DNA of 61,423 bases from an uncultured Christensenella sp. (GTDB lineage: Bacteria; Bacillota; Clostridia; Christensenellales; UBA3700). Shown here piece after piece: positions 41,217 to 48,620 of the stretch. The stretch lies in contig CAJTVJ010000008.1 of NCBI GenBank assembly GCA_910579785.1, positions 1 through 61,423 on the forward strand, read 5' to 3'. The notes under the pieces were generated by a model, which had not been told where the DNA came from, did not search any database, and was given only the letters and a program-made list of their open reading frames with translations. A program made the translations under genes and the position numbers. How positions within the stretch are numbered: position 1 is the first letter of the stretch; each line of letters starts with the position of its first letter.

Positions 41217-41428
41217 GGAGTTTGGCTCTAAGCGAGGCGTCGCAAATTTGCACGGTATAAATGCTCTCGGAACTTCTTCAAGTTCGCTTGTCGTACGGCA
41301 AGTACGACTGCGTTCACTTTTATCGTTCTAAAAACATTTCTGCTCGTGAAAATTTAGCGCCGCTCACTTTTCGCCAAACTAAAAATAATCATTATTGGTT
41401 GAAAATTTGGCGAGGTCATAAGAATTTT

Positions 41429-41456
41429 AAGGAATGTGTTATTCACGTTCCTTTTT
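41429..41456 (+). terminator. Terminator downstream of rplL
   Basis: AAGGAATGTG (41429-41438) pairs with CACGTTCCTT (41444-41453) with one G-T, a 5-nt loop, then TTT. The 210 bp between the rplL stop and this hairpin carry a GTCGTAC/GTACGAC hairpin near 41290 but no convincing gene. Confidence 0.8.
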
Positions 41457-41462
41457 CAATAT

Positions 41463-41612
41463 GTTTAGACCTCTCCGCGTTGGTCGAGGTGACTATATAA
41501 TGCTTACAGTAGCCAAGCTTTGGTCGAAATGACCGGATATTGCTTAAAGCTAACCAAAATTTAAGTTGTTTCGACCGAAGAGCAACGAAGCGGAGAAATC
41601 TCAAAAATTAAA
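41463..41612. repeat. Interspersed palindromic repeat cluster B
   Basis: The left unit, GACCTCTCCGCGTTGGTCGAGGTGAC (about 41467-41492), is followed by a TATAATGCTTACAGTAGCC spacer. An internal CTTTGGTCGAAATGACC comes next, then TATTGCTTAAAGCTAACC, and the right unit TTTCGACCGAAG...GCGGAGAAATCTC (about 41568-41604). The order is the same as in the other clusters. It lies between the rplL terminator and the hisC promoter. Confidence 0.85.
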
Positions 41613-41673
41613 AAATACTACTATCGCTTTGTCAGTAATTAAGATTGCAATTTTTCTAAACGTATTTAATGTA

Positions 41674-41703
41674 TTGACTAGAATGAGCTTTTTATGCTAA
41701 AAT
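41674..41703 (+). promoter_or_regulatory. Promoter of hisC
   Basis: TTGACT (41674-41679), 18 nt, TAAAAT (41698-41703). Confidence 0.75.
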
Positions 41704-41739
41704 ATTAAATACACTAAATCAAAGATTGCGGAGATATAT

Positions 41740-42837
41740 ATGAATTATTTGTCAAAGATTTGCCGCACAACTCAGCCTTATATTGCCGGTGAGCAACCTC
41801 AGGACAAGAGTTATGTCAAACTTAATACCAATGAAAATCCATATCCGCCGTGCGAAGGGGTGGCGGAGTATATAAAGTCTTTTGATTGCGACAGGCTCAA
41901 ACTTTATCCCGATCCGCAGAATACAATCTTGGCGGAAGAAATCGCAAAGAAGTTTGGTTTGCAAAAGGAAAACGTATTTATCGGCAACGGCAGCGACGAA
42001 GTGCTTGCGCTGTGTTTTCCCACTTTTTTTGACAAGGACGGAAGCGGAGTTGCGTATGCCGACATCACTTATTCATTCTATAAGGTATGGGCAAAGGTAC
42101 ATGAGATACCGTCGGTAGTTTTGCCGTTGACGGACGATTACAGATACGACGTGTCCAAGTTTAAGCAAGTCAAGTGTCAGGGAATGATAATATGCAATCC
42201 CAACGCGCCGACAGGACAGATAATCAATAGGCTTGACTTGATGTCCATCATTGAGGCTAATCCCGAAAAAATCATCATCATTGATGAGGCGTATGCTGAT
42301 TTTTGCAACTGTTCGATGGCGAATTACGTCAGCAAATATCCCAATTTGCTTATTGTGCGCACTTTTTCAAAGTCTTATTCTTTGGCAGGCGCGAGATGCG
42401 GATATGCTCTGGGCGACGCCGCTTTGATAAACGGATTGAAGACGATAAAGGATTCTTTCAACAGCTATACCGTCGACGCTTTGACGGAGGGCATAGCGGC
42501 AAAGGCTTTGCAGGATACTCAGTATTTCAGCAGCTGCGTCGACAAGATAATCGCGACGAGAGACGAGTATGCGGACGAGCTGAGGAAGATAGGATTTGAC
42601 GTATTGCAATCCAACGCCAACTTTTTGTTTGCAAAGCATAATGACAGACCTGCCAGCGAGATATATTATCAGCTCAAAAACAACGGCGTCCTTGTGAGAC
42701 ATTTCAATGCTCCTAGGATTGACAATTACCTGAGAATAACGGTAGGCACGCCTGAGCAAATGCAGTCGTTGGTGGACGCTTTGAAGGCATTGCTCAATAT
42801 TGACCAATCTGTCGAAGAGGATGCAGACAAAAATTAA
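41740..42837 (+). CDS. hisC: Histidinol-phosphate aminotransferase-like enzyme
   Basis: A 365-residue fold-type I PLP aminotransferase. KLNTNENPYPPCEGV near 27-41, GNGSDEVLALCFPTF near 83-97, NPNAPTGQI near 155-163, IIDEAYADF near 183-191, and the PLP-lysine in TFSKSYSLAGAR near 209-220 are all HisC hallmarks. It transfers an amino group to imidazole acetol phosphate, but aromatic or other specificity is possible because no other his genes are near. CGGAG lies upstream. It is followed by a terminator hairpin. Confidence 0.88.
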   Translation: MNYLSKICRTTQPYIAGEQPQDKSYVKLNTNENPYPPCEGVAEYIKSFDCDRLKLYPDPQNTILAEEIAKKFGLQKENVFIGNGSDEVLALCFPTFFDKDGSGVAYADITYSFYKVWAKVHEIPSVVLPLTDDYRYDVSKFKQVKCQGMIICNPNAPTGQIINRLDLMSIIEANPEKIIIIDEAYADFCNCSMANYVSKYPNLLIVRTFSKSYSLAGARCGYALGDAALINGLKTIKDSFNSYTVDALTEGIAAKALQDTQYFSSCVDKIIATRDEYADELRKIGFDVLQSNANFLFAKHNDRPASEIYYQLKNNGVLVRHFNAPRIDNYLRITVGTPEQMQSLVDALKALLNIDQSVEEDADKN

Positions 42838-42879
42838 AAGCAATTTCGACAAAAATAGACTTTGTTAGAAAAAATATTC

Positions 42880-42913
42880 AAAGATACTGCTTTAAAAAAG
42901 TGGTATCTTTTTT
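42880..42913 (+). terminator. Terminator of hisC
   Basis: AAAGATAC (42880-42887) pairs with GTATCTTT (42903-42910), then TTTG. It lies immediately before the next ATG at 42916. Confidence 0.7.
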
Positions 42914-42915
42914 GT

Positions 42916-44049
42916 ATGGGAAAAATCAAGATAAAAATATGCGAGGACGTTTCGCAGGATATAGCTAAGGCGGTAGGCAGCGTGATGCCTATGGGACATA
43001 TAGGCGTATGTTTTTTGAGCGGCGATAGCGATATCGCGCACAAGGCGATGAGCGCGATAGGCGAGTTTGAATATAAGATAACGTATATCGAGTATCCCGA
43101 CGGGAGCGTAGCCGACGAATTTACAGTAGGCGACGTTGTCAATGCCCCCGACGACATACGGCTTTTTATAGGAGTCGGAGGACGTGACGTCGCAACTATA
43201 CTTGGCGAGGCGTGCGCTAAGCGCAACACTCCGTATTTGATTGCGACGTATTCGCCGTTTATCTACGGCGTGGGTTATTGCGTCAAAGCGGCAGCTTTGC
43301 CTATTGAAGTGTACGTTGATGCAGGCGCATATTCGGCTCGCGACGATTACGCGCATTGCGTAGGCGCGGCGATAGCGCACAGAGTGGCATTGTGGGAGAG
43401 AAAGTACGTATACCAGATGCTTGGCAAATACGACTATTCCAATATCAAAAGAGAGCAAGAATTGCTTGACAGTATGATAGGCGACGGCGAAATGGCTGAC
43501 AAAGCTAGAATTTTAGAGGGATTTGTCGAATATGCAAAGATAGCCGACGACACGTTTTTATCTTGCGCCGACATACTCTCTCAACTTATTGAGAGGTGCA
43601 TGCTGACAAGAGTAAGAGGCGAGAGTATGCTTATCGCTGCGATTGCGCTTGTCAAATACTTTAAGGCGATAATGAGCATAGAGGATAGCAGGTTGCTTAT
43701 ACCTGCCGATATATCGTCGCATTGCAGAGTGCTGTCAAAGATGACGGATATTGATATCAGCGAGATAATGAAAGCCGTCACCGACAGAAAATTTCAGGGC
43801 AAGTGGCTTTATATACACTCGGAATATAGAGAGGATATGCTCAAAGAACTCAATGCGATTGACTCTAAGCTTTTGAAGATAATCAAGAGTGCAAAACGCT
43901 TTATGGGCGACGTGGGGTATCATTTGGGCGAAGATTATGATTCCAACGTTATACTTACGCTGCTAAGGCATCTTTCGCCTTTGGCGCATGAATGTTCGCC
44001 TGCCTCAATGGCTGATTATCTCGGAATGGTCAGCGATCAAATTCAATAA
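42916..44049 (+). CDS. Divergent dehydroquinate-synthase/glycerol-1-phosphate-dehydrogenase-fold protein
   Basis: A protein of about 377 residues. FIGVGGRDVATILGEACAKRN near 90-110 and the following NTPYLIATYSPF align with the nucleotide-binding GGGxxxD and IPxISVPT blocks of the iron-alcohol-dehydrogenase/DHQS superfamily. PIEVYVDAGAY and a long helical C-terminal domain follow. The metal-ligand Asp expected in the GFGD-type turn is replaced (HCVGAAIAHR), so catalysis is doubtful. The start is uncertain: ATG 42916 has no Shine-Dalgarno and directly follows a terminator; TTG 42862 would place that hairpin inside the gene. No operon partner is evident. Confidence 0.5.
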   Translation: MGKIKIKICEDVSQDIAKAVGSVMPMGHIGVCFLSGDSDIAHKAMSAIGEFEYKITYIEYPDGSVADEFTVGDVVNAPDDIRLFIGVGGRDVATILGEACAKRNTPYLIATYSPFIYGVGYCVKAAALPIEVYVDAGAYSARDDYAHCVGAAIAHRVALWERKYVYQMLGKYDYSNIKREQELLDSMIGDGEMADKARILEGFVEYAKIADDTFLSCADILSQLIERCMLTRVRGESMLIAAIALVKYFKAIMSIEDSRLLIPADISSHCRVLSKMTDIDISEIMKAVTDRKFQGKWLYIHSEYREDMLKELNAIDSKLLKIIKSAKRFMGDVGYHLGEDYDSNVILTLLRHLSPLAHECSPASMADYLGMVSDQIQ

Positions 44050-44076
44050 TAAATAAATTTCAATATAATATAAATT

Positions 44077-44115
44077 AAAGCCCGTCTTAGTCCGTCGACA
44101 AAGACGGGCTTTTTT
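44077..44115 (+). terminator. Intrinsic terminator
   Basis: AAAGCCCGTCTT (44077-44088) pairs with AAGACGGGCTTT (44101-44112) and runs into TTTTC. Confidence 0.9.
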
Positions 44116-44187
44116 CGCGTTTATTTTTGCGTATAAGTCGCGCGCTCTTGGCAACAATTCAAGTATCAAATTCAAAGAGGCGGACAA

Positions 44188-44649
44188 ATGAGATCCATCG
44201 CAATATACATACTCTCAATCATCTTTCTATCGGCAGTATTGATGGGACTTACCTATCAAGTCAAAGTGCCGAGCGGGGCAATAGAAATGCAGGTGTATTC
44301 GCAAGATACGCCGCTTGTAGGCAGCAGCGACAGCGTGGATGAAATGACGAATTTCAATATTTATCATTATTTTGACAAAGTCGTGAGTATAAAAGACGGC
44401 AAGCTTGACAATACTTTGGGTGTCGCTTACGTATACCGCAAAGGCGAGATGAGCGCAGAGCAACTGATAAAAGACTTTTCGGCAAAGATAGCGTTTGAGC
44501 AAGACCTTGAAGACGGTGTGACCTATTACGGACATACCAAGGCAGGCGGAAAAAGCGTGATGCTTGGCGATGAGGAGATAAACATACAAATCGTAATCAA
44601 TAAAGAAAATATAATTGTAGGCTTTCCGTTGATCATGGGAAGTTATTAA
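44188..44649 (+). CDS. Small secreted or membrane-anchored protein, unknown
   Basis: A 153-residue protein. A hydrophobic N-terminal segment (about 5-24) serves as a signal anchor; the rest is soluble and mixed alpha/beta. No cleavage site is obvious. No family was recognised. It is followed at 12 nt by an M23 peptidase gene, so a joint role at the cell wall or during sporulation is possible but unproven. GAGGCGG lies about 6 nt upstream of the ATG. No convincing sigma-A promoter was found. Confidence 0.6.
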   Translation: MRSIAIYILSIIFLSAVLMGLTYQVKVPSGAIEMQVYSQDTPLVGSSDSVDEMTNFNIYHYFDKVVSIKDGKLDNTLGVAYVYRKGEMSAEQLIKDFSAKIAFEQDLEDGVTYYGHTKAGGKSVMLGDEEINIQIVINKENIIVGFPLIMGSY

Positions 44650-44661
44650 ATGGAGGTTAAA

Positions 44662-45390
44662 ATGGCAAAGCAAACCAAACGCACCAAGGAAAAAAGACAA
44701 GGCGCGCCAAGTCAGACAGGAGTAAAAGTGGCGCAGTTTTTCAAAAAGAATATATATGTCATACTTATGATTCTATGTATTCTCGCAATTGTCACCATGA
44801 TAACGGTAGCCGTAGTTCTCAACAATTCCGGGGAGCCGGCAGTAAAACCGGTACAATCGGGTGACGTCAACAATTCTGGCGATCAAAAGCCGCCGGTACA
44901 AGAGCCTGATGAAAAACCCGATGAGAAGCCGGATGAAAAGCCAGACGATAAACCTGAGCCGCCGGTAAAGAAAGATTTTGTTATGGCAAATCCTCTCGAC
45001 GAGTTTACTCTCGGACAGGTATACAGCGAAGAGCACGTATTTAACAAGACGCACGGCTATTGGGCAACGCACGAAGGCGTTGATTTCACCGCAGCTGAGG
45101 GCAGCGAAGTTAAATGTGTATTTGACGGAACGGTCAAGGAAGTCACCGAAGACAGCTATCACGGCACAACAGTGACGATAGAGCATCAAGACGGCTTCAC
45201 CACGGTGTATAAACTCATCGACGGAGTATCTTTAAAAGCAGGCGACAGCGTAAGCCAAGGCACAGTTATCGGCAAGGTATCTGGTACGGCGTTGGACGAG
45301 ATTGCAGACGGAGCTCACTTGCACTTAGAGCTTTATAAAGACGGCGTATGTCTCAATCCCGTAGACTATATGTTGGAAGGCGACAAATAA
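44662..45390 (+). CDS. Membrane-anchored M23-family metallopeptidase
   Basis: A 242-residue protein. A basic cytosolic N-terminus (1-28) is followed by one transmembrane helix (about 33-53), an extracytoplasmic linker with a DEKP-type repeat (about 80-105) and an M23/LytM domain. HEGVDF near 137-142 supplies the first His/Asp and HLHLEL near 219-224 the second His pair, so the zinc site is complete. It likely cleaves or binds peptidoglycan. The overall layout resembles clostridial SpoIIQ. The start at 44662 follows GGAGGT at 4 nt; an ATG at 44650 overlaps that site. Confidence 0.85.
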   Translation: MAKQTKRTKEKRQGAPSQTGVKVAQFFKKNIYVILMILCILAIVTMITVAVVLNNSGEPAVKPVQSGDVNNSGDQKPPVQEPDEKPDEKPDEKPDDKPEPPVKKDFVMANPLDEFTLGQVYSEEHVFNKTHGYWATHEGVDFTAAEGSEVKCVFDGTVKEVTEDSYHGTTVTIEHQDGFTTVYKLIDGVSLKAGDSVSQGTVIGKVSGTALDEIADGAHLHLELYKDGVCLNPVDYMLEGDK

Positions 45391-45408
45391 TAAAAACAAA
45401 AATAAAAC

Positions 45409-45438
45409 AAAATGCGGCTGATTATCAGCCGCATTTTT
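45409..45438. terminator. Intrinsic terminator
   Basis: AAAATGCGGCTGA pairs with TCAGCCGCATTTT around a 3-nt loop, followed by TT. Confidence 0.9.
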
Positions 45439-45449
45439 TAATTGATTAT

Positions 45450-45690
45450 TTCATATTGAGCGTAGTCGAGAAATCTCAACGAATTGAAAAATATAAAAGG
45501 ATTAGACCTCTCCGCGTTGGTCGAGGTGACTAGATTGCTTATTGTAAGCCTAATTGTGGTCATTTCGACCAAGCGTAGCGCGTGGAGAAATCTCATCCTT
45601 GTGAAAATAATATGTAATAGTCACAGATGTTCGCCCGAGACGCACAAAGTCCGCCTTGCTATGCAGTCACTTCCTTATAGCGCCATTTAC
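45450..45690. repeat. Interspersed palindromic repeat cluster C
   Basis: A partial unit (GAGCGTAGTCGAGAAATCTC, about 45457-45476) is followed by GGATTAGACCTCTCCGCGTTGGTCGAGGTGAC (split here: about 45499-45530), spacer TTGCTTATTGTAAGCC, and a right unit GGTCATTTCGACC...GGAGAAATCTCATCC (about 45557-45598). The right side extends with an AATAATATGTAATAGTCA-type tail and GAGACGCAC...TTGCTATGC also seen in cluster A. The 378-bp gap holds no gene. Confidence 0.8.
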
Positions 45691-45704
45691 ACAAATTGTG
45701 CAAT

Positions 45705-45742
45705 AAAACAAAACCTGCCAGCCTTCAATAGAGGGCTGGCAG
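45705..45742 (-). terminator. Terminator of the DUF1540 gene
   Basis: On the minus strand CTGCCAGCC pairs with GGCTGGCAG (45715-45742), followed by GTTTTGTTTT. Confidence 0.85.
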
Positions 45743-45768
45743 TCATAGAGTATTTATGGTATTAAGAT

Positions 45769-46089
45769 TTATTTAGATTGCGTAACTTTTTTGGTAAAGC
45801 ATTTAGTGCGTATCATACCGTCGCATACGTTGACGATTTGCGAACAGCAAGCGTTGTTGTGATTGTAGTTACACTTGGTGCTGTCGCACTGTATAAATAC
45901 CTGTGTATTGTCGTCGAAATCAAAGTCTTTCGCCGCTTCGATATTGGCTTTTTCTTGTTCTAATATGCCGTAATCTCTTTTGACCTTTGTCTTACATACG
46001 CCGTTTTTGTCAATACATATCACTCCGGCGTTGCAATGACAGTTGGTGTTGTGTACACAGTTGCGAGTAGTGCATTTAAGTCCTGACAT
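45769..46089 (-). CDS. DUF1540 double-cluster Cys-rich protein
   Basis: A 106-residue protein with two DUF1540 Cys motifs: LKCTTRNCVHNTNCHCNAG at the N-terminus and IQCDSTKCNYNHNNACCSQIV near 65-85, joined by a charged helix-prone linker. The repeated C-x4-C-x5-C pattern suggests metal binding or disulfides; the family's function is unknown. AAGGAGGT lies 6 nt upstream of the ATG. It is monocistronic, with a promoter on the minus strand (46152-46181) and a terminator. Confidence 0.88.
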   Translation of the reverse strand: MSGLKCTTRNCVHNTNCHCNAGVICIDKNGVCKTKVKRDYGILEQEKANIEAAKDFDFDDNTQVFIQCDSTKCNYNHNNACCSQIVNVCDGMIRTKCFTKKVTQSK

Positions 46090-46151
46090 AGTACCTCCTT
46101 ACGGCTGACGGGATAAAATAAATATTGTTGCCCAAGCCTTATTTCAATAAT

Positions 46152-46181
46152 ATTATAGGTAAATATGCGATAATTATTCAA
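46152..46181 (-). promoter_or_regulatory. Promoter of the DUF1540 gene
   Basis: On the minus strand TTGAAT (46176-46181), 18 nt, TATAAT (46152-46157). Confidence 0.7.
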
Positions 46182-46195
46182 TTTATATTTTCCTA

Positions 46196-46224
46196 TTGCT
46201 AAGTCGGCGAGAATGTGTTAAAAT
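46196..46224 (+). promoter_or_regulatory. Promoter of rplI
   Basis: TTGCTA (46196-46201), 17 nt, TAAAAT (46219-46224), 18 nt before the start codon. Confidence 0.75.
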
Positions 46225-46242
46225 GATGTCATGAGGTGAAAT

Positions 46243-46686
46243 ATGAAAGTTTTATTATTAAAAGACGTAAAGACTGTGGGCAAAAAAGGCGAAATAGTAG
46301 AAGTCAACGACGGTTACGCTCGCAACTTTCTTATGAAGAAGGGTATGGCTCAACAGGCGACGGCTGGGGTCATCAACGAGACCAATCAAAAGAATGCGGC
46401 GCTTGCTAGGCAAAAGCAAAAAGAGTATGAAGACGCGCTTGCCATGGCAAAGGAGCTTGACGGCAAAGTCATAGGTATCGTCATTAAGTTCGGTGACAAC
46501 GGCAAGTCATTCGGCGCGGTCACGTCAAAGGAAATAAGCTCAGAGCTTTTGAAGCTTGGATACGACGTTGACAAGAAGAAGATAAATCTCAAAGATTCGA
46601 TAAAGAGCGCAGGCGTATTCGACGTAGAAGTCAAGGTGTATACCAACGTATCCGCAACGATCAGAGTAGAGGTCAAACCTGAATAA
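46243..46686 (+). CDS. rplI: Ribosomal protein L9
   Basis: A 147-residue L9. The N-terminal rRNA-binding domain MKVLLLKDVKTVGKKGEIVEV, then DGYARNFLMKKGMA, is classical, followed by the long connecting helix rich in Lys/Gln/Ala and the C-terminal domain with FGAVTSKEI. GAGGTG lies about 5 nt upstream. It stands alone with its own promoter and terminator, without the rpsF-ssb-rpsR, yybT or dnaB neighbours common elsewhere. Confidence 0.97.
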   Translation: MKVLLLKDVKTVGKKGEIVEVNDGYARNFLMKKGMAQQATAGVINETNQKNAALARQKQKEYEDALAMAKELDGKVIGIVIKFGDNGKSFGAVTSKEISSELLKLGYDVDKKKINLKDSIKSAGVFDVEVKVYTNVSATIRVEVKPE

Positions 46687-46698
46687 TTTAATGCAAAA

Positions 46699-46743
46699 TA
46701 AATACAGCGAGGTTATTTAAACAAAGCCCGCTGTATTTTTATT
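46699..46743. terminator. Terminator between rplI and the YugP gene
   Basis: AAATACAGC (46700-46708) pairs with GCTGTATTT (46730-46738) around a partly paired loop, followed by TTATTT. It lies between convergent genes and may serve both. Confidence 0.75.
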
Positions 46744-46759
46744 TATCGTTATTTAATTT

Positions 46760-47485
46760 TTATTTATTGCGATTTCTTGCGCTTATTATCAACAGCAATA
46801 TCCTTGCGACTTGCGCAAGAGACATAAAGAAGGATATCAAATACGTCTTTGCCGCGCTGCTCAAAACCTTGCCGGCGCGAGATACTTCTTCCTCAGACAG
46901 CAATCCGCATTCGACAAGCTGTTTTTTAGCTCTTGAACTTGCATTGTATTCGCAAGGCAGAGTTATGAAAGTAAACAACGCGTATGCGGCGTAACATATA
47001 AATGCCCCAAAATAAAAATATACTGAAATGCTGGAAGTTGAAATTGCTATAAATTCAAATACAAGACCGAGCAGCAGAAAAGGCGTTATCAATCGCGACA
47101 CCACGTTGACGACAGGCACGAGCGCGCCTCTTAGTTTTATCGGAGCGTATCCTTCCGCATGCTGAATGGCATGACCGACTTCGTGCGCCGCCACCGCGAG
47201 AGCTGCGATAGAGGAAGAGTTGAAGGTCGACGCCGAGAGATACACAGTGTTGTTTCTTGGGTCGTAATGGTCGCTTAGCACTCCCGAACACTTAGCTATC
47301 TGCACGTCAAAAAGTCCGTTGACGTCCAAAATTTTTCTTGCGGCTTGCTGAGCCGACATGCCGCACTCTGATGGGAATTTGTTGAATTTTGCGTACGTTG
47401 CGCGTACTGAAATGCTTGCGAATATCATCCATATAAACAACGGCAGGGAAGCCATTGCGCAAATAAATGCTATTTTCTCCAACAT
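46760..47485 (-). CDS. YugP-type membrane zinc metallopeptidase
   Basis: A 241-residue membrane protein of the neutral zinc metallopeptidase (YugP) family. TM1 is at about 5-27; zinc motif HEVGHAIQHAEGY starts at 101 with His101, Glu102 and His105; further membrane segments lie at about 125-160 and 205-235. The preceding YDPRNNTVYLS is also typical. The substrate is unknown. GGAG lies about 8 nt upstream. A promoter with TTGATA-17-TATAAT lies about 100 nt upstream on the minus strand. Confidence 0.9.
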   Translation of the reverse strand: MLEKIAFICAMASLPLFIWMIFASISVRATYAKFNKFPSECGMSAQQAARKILDVNGLFDVQIAKCSGVLSDHYDPRNNTVYLSASTFNSSSIAALAVAAHEVGHAIQHAEGYAPIKLRGALVPVVNVVSRLITPFLLLGLVFEFIAISTSSISVYFYFGAFICYAAYALFTFITLPCEYNASSRAKKQLVECGLLSEEEVSRAGKVLSSAAKTYLISFFMSLAQVARILLLIISARNRNK

Positions 47486-47583
47486 AGATATACTCCATTG
47501 ATATTTTAATAAGAATACTTTTGAGCAAAAAAACGAAAAAAGCTTGCATGTCTTTGCACAAAGATTTTGTATTCTTAATAAAT

Positions 47584-47612
47584 ATTATATCATATTAAAT
47601 TAAATCTATCAA
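47584..47612 (-). promoter_or_regulatory. Promoter of the YugP gene
   Basis: On the minus strand TTGATA (47607-47612), 17 nt, TATAAT (47584-47589). The leader to the gene is about 95 nt and contains a short TCTTT/AAAGA hairpin. Confidence 0.75.
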
Positions 47613-47628
47613 GGAAGTTAAATATATT

Positions 47629-48558
47629 TTACACGCATTTGACTTTTTGTATCTTTCCGGCTTCTACGCAGAATGCGTACGTCTTTGTATACAATCCCTC
47701 TTCTCCCGAATAGAGCAGACATATCTCAAAAGGTTTGTAGTCCAAGCAGTCGCATATGCCTATAAAGTCGCCCAGCAGTTCTTTTGCGTCTAGTCCGCGC
47801 AATGTAGGGCAGAGACAGTTGAGCGCGCAGTCGTCGTCGCCGTAGCGGATGCTCTCCACAAATATATAAGGCACAATTTCGTCGATATAGCGGTGCGCGC
47901 AGGTATTTTCAAAGTGACGGCTCTCTTCGATAAAACAGTCGCCGCAAAATTTGAGGTGTCTTACGCATCTGCGGTCAAGCGCGTCGCGCAGACAGTCGCA
48001 CACTCTCACACCCGTGGAGTCTATCTTGATATCGTCGCAGCACAGGCTCAATAGCACGGTGTAGTCATCCTTATAATGAAGTACGCAGGCATATTTCTTG
48101 CCGCTTTCTAAATCTGCTATTATCAGAAGCAGTTGACCGCCGTGGGGCATTGTCTCGCACGTAAATCTTACGTCGACGGATTTGCACGGTACGTCGAGAG
48201 TGATGAGTTCGCTTTGTGTCTCAACGCTTATTTTATGCGAGCAGTCTTTATGGCAGGTCAGACAGTGCATTGCGCCGTTTTGGGGTTGAAGCACCTTTTG
48301 AAAGTACGCCTCGTTATTTTCCGCGCGTTTTTTCTTGGGAGAAAATCTCACGATATAGTCTTTGCGATGTCTTATAAACATCACGTCGTCAAACAGCGGC
48401 GGTCTGTCTTTTACCGCGCACCGTACCTGATCGAGAGTAGGGTCAAAGGGAAAATACTCAATACAAAAACATTCGTCCACGCGCGCGGACTTGCCGTCGC
48501 AAACTTTGCCGTTGACGAGAATGACGCCTTTTGGACTGTCGAAAAACAAAATTGCCAT
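47629..48558 (-). CDS. Cys-rich orphan protein
   Basis: A 309-residue soluble protein of unknown function. It has roughly twenty cysteines, several as spaced pairs (CLTCHKDC near 100, CCDD, CDCL, FCGDC, CLCP), which is unusual for a cytosolic protein and suggests several metal sites. No signal peptide or transmembrane segment is seen. The ATG at 48558 is preceded by AGAGGTG; a GTG two codons earlier is possible. It is 62 nt downstream of nothing on the same strand except the lipoprotein gene start region, so its promoter was not resolved. Confidence 0.6.
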   Translation of the reverse strand: MAILFFDSPKGVILVNGKVCDGKSARVDECFCIEYFPFDPTLDQVRCAVKDRPPLFDDVMFIRHRKDYIVRFSPKKKRAENNEAYFQKVLQPQNGAMHCLTCHKDCSHKISVETQSELITLDVPCKSVDVRFTCETMPHGGQLLLIIADLESGKKYACVLHYKDDYTVLLSLCCDDIKIDSTGVRVCDCLRDALDRRCVRHLKFCGDCFIEESRHFENTCAHRYIDEIVPYIFVESIRYGDDDCALNCLCPTLRGLDAKELLGDFIGICDCLDYKPFEICLLYSGEEGLYTKTYAFCVEAGKIQKVKCV

Positions 48559-48620
48559 ATTCACCTCTTTTCAATATATGCGAATATGGCAAAAATGATA
48601 CTATATAATGTTTATGCGGC

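Noticed and set aside
41261..41500. A 79-codon open frame after rplL
   Set aside because: It crosses the rplL terminator and repeat cluster B and has no ribosome site, so it is treated as noncoding.
44188..45390. Firm assignment of the small protein and M23 peptidase as sporulation genes (SpoIIQ region)
   Set aside because: The layout is suggestive, but no neighbouring sporulation gene or sporulation-sigma promoter could be identified.
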